From positions 1-25,915 of IMG/VR virus record IMGVR_UViG_3300007963_000040: DNA of 25,915 nt; one strand, 5' to 3'. The DNA comes from a virus. Position numbers and translations under genes: made by a program. Under the pieces are notes generated by a model. It was not told the origin of the DNA. It searched no databases and was given only the letters and a program-made list of their open reading frames with translations. This document shows positions 8,290-15,985 of this stretch, piece after piece. Numbering within the stretch: the first letter of the stretch is position 1; every line of letters begins with the position of its first letter.

Positions 8290-9614
8290 TAGAATGGGTA
8301 CTTAAGTGATGCTGTAAACTCGTCGTCTGTGACCATGTTTACAGTCGGGGAGAAGAACCTGTATTCCCACGATGACGGATCAAGCCTGCGGTCGTCGCCA
8401 TCCTGGGCCATTAAGAAGTTGAGCTGCTCCCTGAACGCTCCTTGCATTGTTCTAAACTGGGCAGGATCCTTGCCTTGAATCGACTGCTTCATCAAGAAGT
8501 ACAGGTGAAACAACTCTATGAACTCTCGTTGACGGCCAAGCTTTAATATCTCTTGTGGCTCGGGCAGTGCAGGCCATGTGTCAATGTGTCGCGCGTGTGC
8601 CCGAAGGTACTCGTCGGGGGCGGGGTACAGAACCGTTCTTGTCCATGTTCCATCGTAGTACCTTAAATTGTCATCTAAGGTGTCGTCGCCTGTATTGAAT
8701 GGGAAGTCAGAAGATACGTCTGTTGGCATCTTATCTCCCCACTTGTACGCCGGGTTTCTAGTGTAGTCCGTGATCGCTCTAGTTATGTACAATCTACGGT
8801 AGTATGTTGTCTCAGCAGAGTGGTGTGAACCTGTGGCCGGGTAAGCCATGGTTGCAACATTAAGTGTGGAAGTTAGCGTGAACTTAGCCTCTGGTCCTGG
8901 CGGGCTTTCAAGACCAGTCTCCCTATCGAAGAATGTATAGAACGCCCGGTGTGTGCCGGTGGTCGCTGTGCTTGATGAATCGAAGGACAAGGTAACAGAC
9001 GGTGCGTACTTTGGCGCATTGATCTGGTGGTCGTCAATATTGTATGCAAGCGGTGTGCCAGAATCTCCATAGTACCACCGTGGATCTAGTCCGCGCTTAA
9101 ACCGGTAAATTTGCTCACCGGTAAGATTCTCAATCTTCTGGTCGTCGATGTGCATACTCTTGATCCCGTTGGTTTCAAAAGCAAGGTCACGTCGATAGAA
9201 GCTAACGGTCTGCTCTGTAGCGGTGGCTGAAACTATTTTCTTATCTAGAAAAATCCTGTTCGTATCTCCTGTTGGAGCTATGCGCACGCACTTGTACCAC
9301 TCCTCCCCTATATAGACATACCGGCCAGTGTGGTCTGCTTGGACAATATTTACAGGAGTAACAGTTGACTGGATATAATCACTTCCCTTGGTCCAAGAGA
9401 AAGTCTCTGTTGTGGAAACAGATGTTATAACAGGCGATGTAGTAAAGTGCCCACCTGTTTGCGTATCCGTGGTCCTGAGATTCCAAGACCACGGAAGACG
9501 ACGAACCTTTGAGTACACGTCCTCCAGCCAAAGCATGACCCGATCCTTTCCAGAGGACTGACCGTGGTCTTCCATGAACTGATTGATCAAGTCAATAACT
9601 TTGTGCTGGGCCAT
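8289..9614 (-). CDS. Head-tail connector / adaptor-like protein (441 aa)
   Basis: ATG at 9614 lies two bases after the stop of the 128-residue gene. The N-terminal 45 residues are helical (HKVIDLINQFMEDHG..., then MLWLEDVYSKVRRLPWSW). A beta-rich centre follows, with a fibronectin-like stretch near residues 200-260 (TGTHRAFYTFFDRETGLESPP). The C-terminus is helical (EFIELFHLYFLMKQSIQG and FREQLNFLMAQD). Helix-beta-helix architecture, and a position between the capsid genes and the nozzle-like gene, suit an adaptor or upper tail-tube protein linking portal and nozzle. I do not recognise a specific family, so the function is inferred from position. Confidence 0.55.
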   Translation of the reverse strand: MAQHKVIDLINQFMEDHGQSSGKDRVMLWLEDVYSKVRRLPWSWNLRTTDTQTGGHFTTSPVITSVSTTETFSWTKGSDYIQSTVTPVNIVQADHTGRYVYIGEEWYKCVRIAPTGDTNRIFLDKKIVSATATEQTVSFYRRDLAFETNGIKSMHIDDQKIENLTGEQIYRFKRGLDPRWYYGDSGTPLAYNIDDHQINAPKYAPSVTLSFDSSSTATTGTHRAFYTFFDRETGLESPPGPEAKFTLTSTLNVATMAYPATGSHHSAETTYYRRLYITRAITDYTRNPAYKWGDKMPTDVSSDFPFNTGDDTLDDNLRYYDGTWTRTVLYPAPDEYLRAHARHIDTWPALPEPQEILKLGRQREFIELFHLYFLMKQSIQGKDPAQFRTMQGAFREQLNFLMAQDGDDRRLDPSSWEYRFFSPTVNMVTDDEFTASLKYPF

Positions 9615-9616
9615 GA

Positions 9617-10003
9617 TTAGCTCGCGGTGGAGGACAGGAGGAGCGTAACTTTCGGCGGAGTGCCTGGAGCTGTTGTTCCGGCCTGGCCCGCTGTAGTCGT
9701 AGTGACCATGCTAAGTCCGACATCAAAATGAAGCGGTGGATGGAACGTATAAGTCTTTATGCCGTTTGCTGGAACGAAAAGAACTGCGGTCGCAGTGTCC
9801 GTCCCTGCTGTTGCCGACGACAAGTTAAAGAGCTTAGTGTACACGCCAGTTCCAAAAGCAGCGTTATTAACGCTGATTGAAACTAAGTATGTTGCTCCAC
9901 CAGCAAGGTTGTTGTCACCGACACCGCTTGCGCTGGTAGATGCGGTCTGGTTTACAAGAACCGTCTTTACTGGATTTACAAGATTTGTGGATGTTAGTGC
10001 CAT
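9617..10003 (-). CDS. Small beta-rich virion protein (128 aa)
   Basis: ATG at 10003 overlaps the stop of the 135-residue gene (TAATG). The composition is almost entirely Ala, Thr, Ser, Val, Gly and Leu with alternating strand patterns and very few charges, typical of a small beta-sandwich decoration protein. A segment GGATYLVSISVNNAA...KLFNLSS aligns by eye with GGTTYIIDIDNSNNS...RLYNNGN in the neighbouring 135-residue protein, suggesting tandem duplication. Position after the capsid genes supports a virion role, such as capsid decoration or neck. No family is recognised. Confidence 0.6.
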   Translation of the reverse strand: MALTSTNLVNPVKTVLVNQTASTSASGVGDNNLAGGATYLVSISVNNAAFGTGVYTKLFNLSSATAGTDTATAVLFVPANGIKTYTFHPPLHFDVGLSMVTTTTAGQAGTTAPGTPPKVTLLLSSTAS

Positions 10004-10410
10004 TATTCTGCCATAATCCGAACGGTTACATTGTTTTGTGGAGATGTATTTGTGGCTGTTGCCCCGCTAGTTGTGCAGGCAAAACTATAATCACCGCCAA
10101 AAGCAACTCCGTCTGCGGTCGCGCCATTGTTAGAGAATCCAGTTATGGTGACAGACTGGCGGGTTTGCTTTGGGCACGGGATTAAAATATCCGGCTCTGT
10201 TGAGCTTCCAGACCCGTCAAGCGTTGGGTTGCCGTTGTTGTACAGCCTTAGCGCGCAAGCTGCGGAGTTGTTAGAATTGTCGATGTCGATAATGTACGTA
10301 GTACCGCCAGACCCACTAAATACTGCGGCCTCTACAGTGGAGTTGGCCTGAGTGTCTACAATCAGCTTATCTACATACGGATTTGTTTGAGAGGTGACCG
10401 AAACTGCCAT
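10003..10410 (-). CDS. Small beta-rich virion protein (135 aa), paralogue of its neighbour
   Basis: ATG at 10410. The protein is rich in Thr, Ser, Asn, Gly and Ala, with strand-like segments and the GGTTYIIDIDNSNNS...RLYNN stretch (about residues 34-58) shared with the following 128-residue gene. It is the first gene after the perfect hairpin at 10434-10463, so its expression may be set apart from the capsid genes upstream. No enzymatic motif, signal peptide or membrane segment is seen. A virion beta-sandwich is the most plausible reading. Confidence 0.6.
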   Translation of the reverse strand: MAVSVTSQTNPYVDKLIVDTQANSTVEAAVFSGSGGTTYIIDIDNSNNSAACALRLYNNGNPTLDGSGSSTEPDILIPCPKQTRQSVTITGFSNNGATADGVAFGGDYSFACTTSGATATNTSPQNNVTVRIMAE

Positions 10411-10433
10411 TGTAAAATCCTAAAAGATGGGGG

Positions 10434-10463
10434 CACTGTGGGGCCATTGCTGACCCCACAGTG
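10434..10463 (-). terminator. Perfect 10-bp hairpin between capsid and connector gene blocks (attenuator or processing site)
   Basis: CACTGTGGGG (10434-10443) and CCCCACAGTG (10454-10463) are exact inverted repeats around a 10-base loop. The element lies in one of the few real gaps of the late operon, just after the 257-residue gene. On the minus strand the stem is followed by CCCCCATCTTTT, a weak U-tract six bases away, so partial termination is possible. RNase-type processing or 3'-end protection of the capsid message is an alternative. Confidence 0.5.
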
Positions 10464-10471
10464 GTTGGTGG

Positions 10472-11245
10472 TTAGGCTTGCGGCGAAGCATCTACAACGT
10501 GAGATCCTTCGGAGTCATCGCCGTAGCGTTCAGGCATACTAATGTCCGCAAGGCAGAACAATGTTGCCGATCCAGTGGACAGTGCTTGTCCAAGGAAACT
10601 GACAGTTATGTTCTCAGCAAGTGCGGCATCAACGCTGCTGAATGGATCGGTTGTTACCAGTCCACTAGCGCCAAACGTCAGTGGGTTTCCAACGGCAATT
10701 GCACCGTCTGGAAGAACGGCACACCGTCCACTGCGAATAACCCAGACGCCGTCACCGGCAGCGAGGGTTGTCACAACAAACGCATCTGACGCGAGTGTGC
10801 TGGACGCATAAGGTCCAACGGCAGCCTCGCCAAATGAGTCCACACCTACACTGAAATACTTCCCGAGGGAAACGCCAGCGGCGGTGATATGTGTATCGTC
10901 TGCCGCAGACAAGACTCCATCGTTTCCAAGAAGCTTACCTACAGTGTCAGTCACAGTGACAGAAGAAGCGCCAGCAGGCATCACCAAGAATGTCAAACTA
11001 AGACGGTACTTGTACGTGATGTTGTTGTGAACTTCCGTGTAAATGACCTCTCGCGGTCGTCGGTAAAGATCCCAAATATCCTGGTCTTCCTTATACCGAG
11101 CAACGTCAGCAGCAGGAATGTGGATGTTGGGATCCTTAAAGAACGAGTTCGGGTTTATGTCAGTCCAGGCTTGTGGGCCATGACCATCAAAAATCGCCTC
11201 GTAGTTTCCGCCGGCAGAGCCGACAGTCCCAGAGTAAACAGGCAT
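10472..11245 (-). CDS. Capsid decoration/structural protein (257 aa)
   Basis: ATG at 11245, stop TAA at 10472. The N-terminal 90 residues hold a charged region (VARYKEDQDIWDLYRRPREV) followed by strands. The C-terminal half (about residues 100-240) is an Ala/Gly/Val/Ser beta domain with short turns of the type GDGVWVIRSGRCAV...AVGNPLTFGASGLV. This resembles small capsid-decoration domains that bear G-D-x-V and G-x-x-L elements. It lies two genes after the major capsid gene and immediately before the hairpin. A head decoration or accessory capsid role is inferred; exact homology is untested. Confidence 0.55.
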   Translation of the reverse strand: MPVYSGTVGSAGGNYEAIFDGHGPQAWTDINPNSFFKDPNIHIPAADVARYKEDQDIWDLYRRPREVIYTEVHNNITYKYRLSLTFLVMPAGASSVTVTDTVGKLLGNDGVLSAADDTHITAAGVSLGKYFSVGVDSFGEAAVGPYASSTLASDAFVVTTLAAGDGVWVIRSGRCAVLPDGAIAVGNPLTFGASGLVTTDPFSSVDAALAENITVSFLGQALSTGSATLFCLADISMPERYGDDSEGSHVVDASPQA

Positions 11246-11254
11246 GATTGTCTC

Positions 11255-11710
11255 CTAGACAGTTACGTAGTTAATGTTAACGCGACAAGTTACGCCTGTT
11301 CCGCTTTGAGCGGCAACCTTCATAGCAACTCGCGTGTTAGCAGGGATGTTTGCCATTGAAACGGGGATTGTTGGTGCGGTAGCAGTTGCCCCTACACCTA
11401 CAACAAACGTTCCAATTTCTGCACCACCAGCACCTAGGGCGGCACCAGTTGTTGCGCCAGTAGCAACCGTAATGTGAAGCCTAGTCGCGGCACTGAAGCT
11501 ATCAGCCATAACACTAGTGATACGAAAATCACTAGTGATACCGCTTGCAGCGACAACCTCAACATAGTCTCCGGCTGTACCGGCAGTAGAACCATCGGAA
11601 GTCAATTGAATTCCGTTGGTTGCCCCTGTAGGGAGTACAGCCATCGTTCCCGTTGTAGCGGGAACAACAGCATCCTTAATCCGTCTAGCTAGCATCATGT
11701 TACCAGGCAT
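11255..11710 (-). CDS. Small Ala/Thr-rich head protein following major capsid (151 aa)
   Basis: ATG at 11710 has GGAG six bases upstream and lies 9 bases after the end of the major capsid gene. After a short basic start (MMLARRIKDAVV) the protein is Ala/Thr/Gly/Val-rich and beta-like throughout, with almost no charged residues. Small, uncharged beta proteins encoded right after the major capsid gene are commonly decoration or head-stabilising proteins. That is an inference from position and composition. No specific family is recognised. Confidence 0.55.
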   Translation of the reverse strand: MPGNMMLARRIKDAVVPATTGTMAVLPTGATNGIQLTSDGSTAGTAGDYVEVVAASGITSDFRITSVMADSFSAATRLHITVATGATTGAALGAGGAEIGTFVVGVGATATAPTIPVSMANIPANTRVAMKVAAQSGTGVTCRVNINYVTV

Positions 11711-11719
11711 TAGCTACTC

Positions 11720-12832
11720 CTACCAAGTGGACCAGCGGCCAGCGACATCGGATCCGGCAATACCGTGATCAGACATACGACCGACGCCGATGTTGAAGGA
11801 GTGAACAAGCCAGGAAGTCTGGTTAAGCTCACGGTAAGGAGTCCGTGCTTCCAGAGTACGCATACGAACGTTCGGGTTGTACGTAAGGAAGAGTCCTCCG
11901 TCCAACTCAAGCACGTTCTTGACAGTTGCGTCCTCAAGGTCGCCGTCGTACTTAGCCGAGTTCTCGCCCATCTTGCGGTTGTCGAACTTGGTTGCACCCA
12001 TGTGGACACAGATGACTCGGTCAGCGGGCATTTGCGGATCCCAAGCGAGCTTAACACCATCGAAGGTGAGGCTCTTGAATCCGTATGCCATATCCGACTC
12101 TTCAGTAGCCAGGTGGTACGCAGAAGACATCTCGATCATGGCACGTCGGAACATCATGTAGATCGCCTTGGTGGTAACCAAGTCGGTCGGTACACTCTGC
12201 CCAACGGTACACGAGTCGATGAGACTCTGAGCCGCGAGGATACCGGCTGGGATTGTAGTTCCAGACGCGATATGCCCGAAGTTCTCAGTAAGCTCAACAT
12301 ACTGGTTGCGCCACCAGGGCTTTGCGTTCTTGTCAACCATTCCAACAACCTGAGACTGCGACGTAGGTGCAGCAGCTTCAAGGATGCGGCCAACAAGACC
12401 ATCAGGCTGGAGTCCACCAGTACCATTAAGAACAGCGTTCGACAGCATCCGGCGCATACCCCAGGCAGCCTTAAGCGCCTCGAAGTCTGCATCTTGGAAG
12501 ATGACAGTCGGGTTGTTCTCATGTTCCCACAGGTCAACCAGATTAAGCGTGGTCGGCGTTGCAAGATAGCGGTTGTTGAATGTAGCCAACGCAAGCTGGT
12601 CACTGGAGCTATCAGGCAGCGTGGAACCACGCCCAATCCACTTACCTAAAGTGGGAACCGCTGGCATCAGCGGGATTTCAACGTTGTCGTAGCACTTAAC
12701 AGCCCGTGCTTGCTTCGTCAGCCGGTAGTAGAACCAGTTCTGAACAAGCTGCTGAGGAATGATCGCTTTCGCGCGATCCTCAATGGCCTGAATAAGTGCC
12801 CTAGTTTCGGTGTATTCAGAGCGAGCGCCCAT
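11720..12832 (-). CDS. Major capsid protein
   Basis: 370 residues; ATG at 12832 with a strong AGGAAG site in a short real gap. The gene follows the scaffold candidate directly and precedes decoration-type proteins, the standard place of the coat gene. The N-terminus is helical and charged (E-loop/N-arm-like). The centre has helix and strand segments compatible with an HK97-type fold, including LTFDGVKLAWDPQMPADRV before a strand ending in HMG. The C-terminus (MRTLEARTPYRELNQTSWLV...) has an alternating strand pattern, compatible with a coat P-domain. Identity rests mainly on gene order, length and fold-like patterns. It should be the most abundant virion protein. Confidence 0.8.
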   Translation of the reverse strand: MGARSEYTETRALIQAIEDRAKAIIPQQLVQNWFYYRLTKQARAVKCYDNVEIPLMPAVPTLGKWIGRGSTLPDSSSDQLALATFNNRYLATPTTLNLVDLWEHENNPTVIFQDADFEALKAAWGMRRMLSNAVLNGTGGLQPDGLVGRILEAAAPTSQSQVVGMVDKNAKPWWRNQYVELTENFGHIASGTTIPAGILAAQSLIDSCTVGQSVPTDLVTTKAIYMMFRRAMIEMSSAYHLATEESDMAYGFKSLTFDGVKLAWDPQMPADRVICVHMGATKFDNRKMGENSAKYDGDLEDATVKNVLELDGGLFLTYNPNVRMRTLEARTPYRELNQTSWLVHSFNIGVGRMSDHGIAGSDVAGRWSTW

Positions 12833-12853
12833 TTTTTACTTCCTAGTTAGAGA

Positions 12854-13690
12854 TTATCCATATCGAACGTTACCCGACTTCATGTTTCCATAAATCTCGG
12901 GGAACTTCTGTTGCATGATTTCCTCAACGGTCAGGTTTGAGTCTCGCTCGCCTGCGCTACTCTTGCTTGCGTCAGAGGTTTTAGCCTGAGTCTGCGTAGA
13001 TTCAGAACCACGGGGGCCGCCCGCAGTCTTCCTCAACGCTTCCTCATGCTGCCGTGCCTTCCACTCGCCAGTGTCAGCAAGGATTCGTTCAAAATTGTAA
13101 AGCTTATAAAGGTCCATTGGCGTAATTCTGCCATTCTGGAGAACATCGCGGGAGTAGTTTACAAACTTCTCAAGCTCTCCCTTGTTGGCAAACGCAAAGG
13201 AATGCCCATCACCAACTTGGATTGGAGCCTTAAGCATTGATTCAAAGTCGCCGCGAAACTTTTGGACAGACTCCTGGTTCTTCATTTGAGCAAGACGGGC
13301 CTGAACCTGCTGCTCAAGGTCGCTCTTTGAGTCTGCCTTCGGGGTATCGTCGTACACTCCACTTCGTTGTTGACCAGACTTGTCTGCCTGCTCAATCATC
13401 TCTCGGAGTTCCTTTACCGCGTTGAATGAATCACGCTTTGCGAAGTCATCACTCAGGTGGTCGTAAAGCCCTCGCATGTTCTCAGGCAGTTCAGAGCGGG
13501 CTCCTCCGCTGGCCTGCCAGGCTGCCATATCAAAGGGCTTCTCTGCGGCCCCCTGAGCCGCACCAGAGGCTTCGGCGGGGGAAGCTTGGGCCTCTGGTGC
13601 GGCTGGTGCGGCGGAGGCTGGAGAGGGTGCCTCAGAAGCCTGGGGAGCAGCGGGTGTGCTTGTCGGGGTAGTTGTGGTCGGTTCACTCAT
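12854..13690 (-). CDS. Scaffold (capsid assembly) protein
   Basis: The longest open frame begins at 13750, but ATG at 13690 is preceded by GGGAG and avoids a long overlap with the FmdB-type gene, so 278 residues are preferred. Residues 1-65 are Ala/Pro/Ser/Thr-rich and disordered (MSEPTTTTPTSTP...). They are followed by a charged helical stretch with coiled-coil character (LEQQVQARLAQMKNQESVQK) and a final region with ITPMDLYKLYNFERILA and a basic Lys/Arg helix. A disordered N-terminus with a helical charged C-terminus, immediately before the coat gene, is the usual layout of phage scaffolding proteins. They guide procapsid assembly and then leave or are cut. Confidence 0.75.
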   Translation of the reverse strand: MSEPTTTTPTSTPAAPQASEAPSPASAAPAAPEAQASPAEASGAAQGAAEKPFDMAAWQASGGARSELPENMRGLYDHLSDDFAKRDSFNAVKELREMIEQADKSGQQRSGVYDDTPKADSKSDLEQQVQARLAQMKNQESVQKFRGDFESMLKAPIQVGDGHSFAFANKGELEKFVNYSRDVLQNGRITPMDLYKLYNFERILADTGEWKARQHEEALRKTAGGPRGSESTQTQAKTSDASKSSAGERDSNLTVEEIMQQKFPEIYGNMKSGNVRYG

Positions 13691-14108
13691 TTGGATTTGT
13701 CTCCCAAGAATCGGGTACTCGCACATACTGTGCTTCAGTTGGTGTATCAAATTTGTCGAAGTCTTTATAGTTTTCTACATCTGCGTCATTCGTATACATT
13801 GTCGGCTTGTCACAATCTGGTGTTACCGCATCTACTAGTCCATGTCTCTTGTAGTATTGTTTTCTTTCTGAGGGGTTCTCAAACACGACTGGTGGCTGGC
13901 CAGGCTTGCTAAGAAACGGATTAACCATCGGGTAGTTTTCGTTCTCAGCCTTAAGGCCCCACGACCTAGTAGGTATAGAGATAACCTTATAGGCTTCAGA
14001 GTTACATTTTTCACAAAACGCAGGATTGAGCCGATCATCAACAGACCTCATTATTTCTGTGATGTGCCTGCACCGTTTCTGTGTACACTGGTATTCGTAT
14101 ATCATCAT
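13683..14108 (-). CDS. FmdB-type zinc-ribbon protein
   Basis: 141 residues from the first of two adjacent ATGs (14108; the second, at 14105, sits better with the AGGAG site). The N-terminus IYEYQC...C and the later CEKC (about residues 32-35) give a four-Cys zinc ribbon of the FmdB/putative regulatory type, which normally begins with Y-x-Y-x-C. The first pair is C-x4-C instead of the usual C-x2-C. The C-terminal half has a polar segment ERKQYYKRHGLVD and an acidic tail. It overlaps the portal stop and the scaffold start. FmdB-like proteins occur in several phage structural operons with unknown roles; DNA, RNA or protein binding is only inferred. Confidence 0.75.
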   Translation of the reverse strand: MMIYEYQCTQKRCRHITEIMRSVDDRLNPAFCEKCNSEAYKVISIPTRSWGLKAENENYPMVNPFLSKPGQPPVVFENPSERKQYYKRHGLVDAVTPDCDKPTMYTNDADVENYKDFDKFDTPTEAQYVRVPDSWETNPNE

Positions 14109-15985
14109 GCGCTCCTAGTCATTCCAGATAGCGCGTTAGCCAGGTTCGGTGGCGATGCTGACTGTGACTGGTCAGTTGGCCCTCTTCCTGGGTTCGGGTT
14201 CAGTTGTGATTGTAGCCCAGCTTGCGGTTGAGGTGAACCCAAAGCTGCCAAATCTTCTTCACCAGGCATAGGTACTTGCGGTTGCTCTTGCCTAACGGTG
14301 TCTGGAGCCCACCCGAAAACGCGAGCAACCTCTTCTGCAACTTTGCGCCAATCATATTGCTGCGAAAGCTCTGGGTTCATCGAAACTGTTCGGATGAACT
14401 GAGTGTACAACATCTTGTCCTCAGTGCTTGGGTCTGGTCCCATATCACGAACATCAATCTGGTATACTAGCGACGTAGTAAAATCATGCGTTCCTTGATC
14501 AAAAGTAACAACGCGATGACCGTACTTATATTGTTGCTTCTTTCCATGGAACAGCCCCAAGATGAACATTAACTTAGTTACTGCCTCTTGTGCCGACTCT
14601 GCAACAAGTTCACGCATTCCGCTGATAATCTGGTCTGTGGCTTCCATTAGTGCAGATGTTTGTCTAGCACTAATCTTCTTAACCGCCTGGCCCTTGTCAA
14701 TCTCAGAAGTCGCTGTAGATTGCTGCGCTATCTCACGCAAGAACCTAATGTAGCTAATCTTATTCATATCAATACCGGGGCCGCGCTCGATCTTGATTCC
14801 TTCTGCGCGATTAACTTTGATTGCTCCACGGTACGATGGGTTAAGAAGTTTCTTTAAGTCGTCATCTTTTGCATTTGCCGTCTGGTCAACAATAATCTTT
14901 GGATTGAGACTATCTAGCATATCCTGATCTATAGACTTTAGTGCAATGGAGTACATATCAGAAACAGGAACAATATCATCTACTACTGTGCGCTCCAAGA
15001 ACTTGCCCATCTTTGTGAGCTTGACTGGTGTATACGGGGTCATTCCGCCCCATGGGTTCGGCATGTCCCTGAGAACAGCGGTGGGCTCACCTAGAACCCA
15101 CGATGAGTACCAGTTGTTGTAGTTTGAATTAAGTCGATCACGCTTAATCCAGCATTCACAGATTAGTACACACTCGTCACCTAGGTAGTCGAAGTCAACG
15201 CCAGGGAACAGGCTCCAATACTGTCTTGAAATTCCCTTCATTGCAGACAAATCACCGCCTGTCAATGTCTTGATTTCGTCTACTGTCAGTATTCTTAATC
15301 TTGCGACGTAGTCTGCATCTAGGTAGTTCTCTATATCAGTAGGCGTTATGATGTGTTTTCCATTTACATACGTAAGGTATGGAAAGCCGATGCCGGTGTC
15401 GTTAAACACTGGAGACGGCTCCTTGTCCACGCCTGTAAGAAACTGGTCTGGGTCAAAATCTAAAGGCGAAAGCCTGTCAACCTTCTCAAGGTCAATTCCC
15501 TGCGCTGACGCCATGTTTGGATCTACTTCTTCCCACTTTGATTCAAGTGTGGATGGGTCTGTGACGTTCTTGTTTATCCCTGCGTACTGGTTTGGGTTGA
15601 GTCCAAACGCAGCGTATGGGTGGCCTACCTCAAGCCATCCCATGGAATACGTGGAGAACATCGTTGCCTGTCGCAACGCATCCTTAAGACGTACAATTCT
15701 AGACAAGTCGTTTGCAACAACCTCTAGGTCATTTGCGTTAGATGCAAACGTTGTATCCGCTGCCCTAACCTTAATGGTGGGCTCCTTGTTGACAACCCTA
15801 TGGTAAATGACTTTCTCAAACTCGCGGACTAGGTTTCCCTTGAAAACGGCGTTGTTGCCGTACCGGTCCTTAGAGTCATTTCTTACGTACTTCTCGTTCA
15901 TGTCCCATATTTTATCTAGGTTAGACATGCGGTTACGTAAATCTCTACGTACTCGTTGATCCCATTTTTCAAAATCAAATGCCAT
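14105..15985 (-). CDS. Portal protein
   Basis: 626 residues; ATG at 15985 is preceded by GAGGT and overlaps the TerL stop (TAATG). The position between TerL and the scaffold/coat genes is that of the portal, the dodecameric ring through which DNA enters the head. The N-terminal 130 residues are helical and charged. The central region is a mixed wing-like domain with Trp/Tyr-rich strands. Residues about 400-480 form a long helical region (REIAQQSTATSEIDKGQ, IISGMRELVAESAQEAVT) suiting the portal stem/crown. The last 60 residues are Pro/Gln/Gly-rich and probably disordered. Length is typical of podovirus portals (about 500-750 residues). Confidence 0.85.
   Translation of the reverse strand: MAFDFEKWDQRVRRDLRNRMSNLDKIWDMNEKYVRNDSKDRYGNNAVFKGNLVREFEKVIYHRVVNKEPTIKVRAADTTFASNANDLEVVANDLSRIVRLKDALRQATMFSTYSMGWLEVGHPYAAFGLNPNQYAGINKNVTDPSTLESKWEEVDPNMASAQGIDLEKVDRLSPLDFDPDQFLTGVDKEPSPVFNDTGIGFPYLTYVNGKHIITPTDIENYLDADYVARLRILTVDEIKTLTGGDLSAMKGISRQYWSLFPGVDFDYLGDECVLICECWIKRDRLNSNYNNWYSSWVLGEPTAVLRDMPNPWGGMTPYTPVKLTKMGKFLERTVVDDIVPVSDMYSIALKSIDQDMLDSLNPKIIVDQTANAKDDDLKKLLNPSYRGAIKVNRAEGIKIERGPGIDMNKISYIRFLREIAQQSTATSEIDKGQAVKKISARQTSALMEATDQIISGMRELVAESAQEAVTKLMFILGLFHGKKQQYKYGHRVVTFDQGTHDFTTSLVYQIDVRDMGPDPSTEDKMLYTQFIRTVSMNPELSQQYDWRKVAEEVARVFGWAPDTVRQEQPQVPMPGEEDLAALGSPQPQAGLQSQLNPNPGRGPTDQSQSASPPNLANALSGMTRSA

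Noticed and set aside
10434-10463. Definite intrinsic terminator
   Set aside because: The stem is perfect but only a short U-tract follows after several bases, so it is kept as an attenuator/processing candidate only.
11765-12649. 294-codon open frame on the plus strand opposite the major capsid gene
   Set aside because: It is antisense to a well supported coat gene with good ribosome site and gene order; protein composition (His/Arg/Leu/Val-rich) has no recognisable fold and there is no Shine-Dalgarno.
13691-13750. Longer start for the scaffold gene at 13750
   Set aside because: It would overlap the FmdB-type gene by 68 bases without a ribosome site; ATG 13690 has GGGAG.
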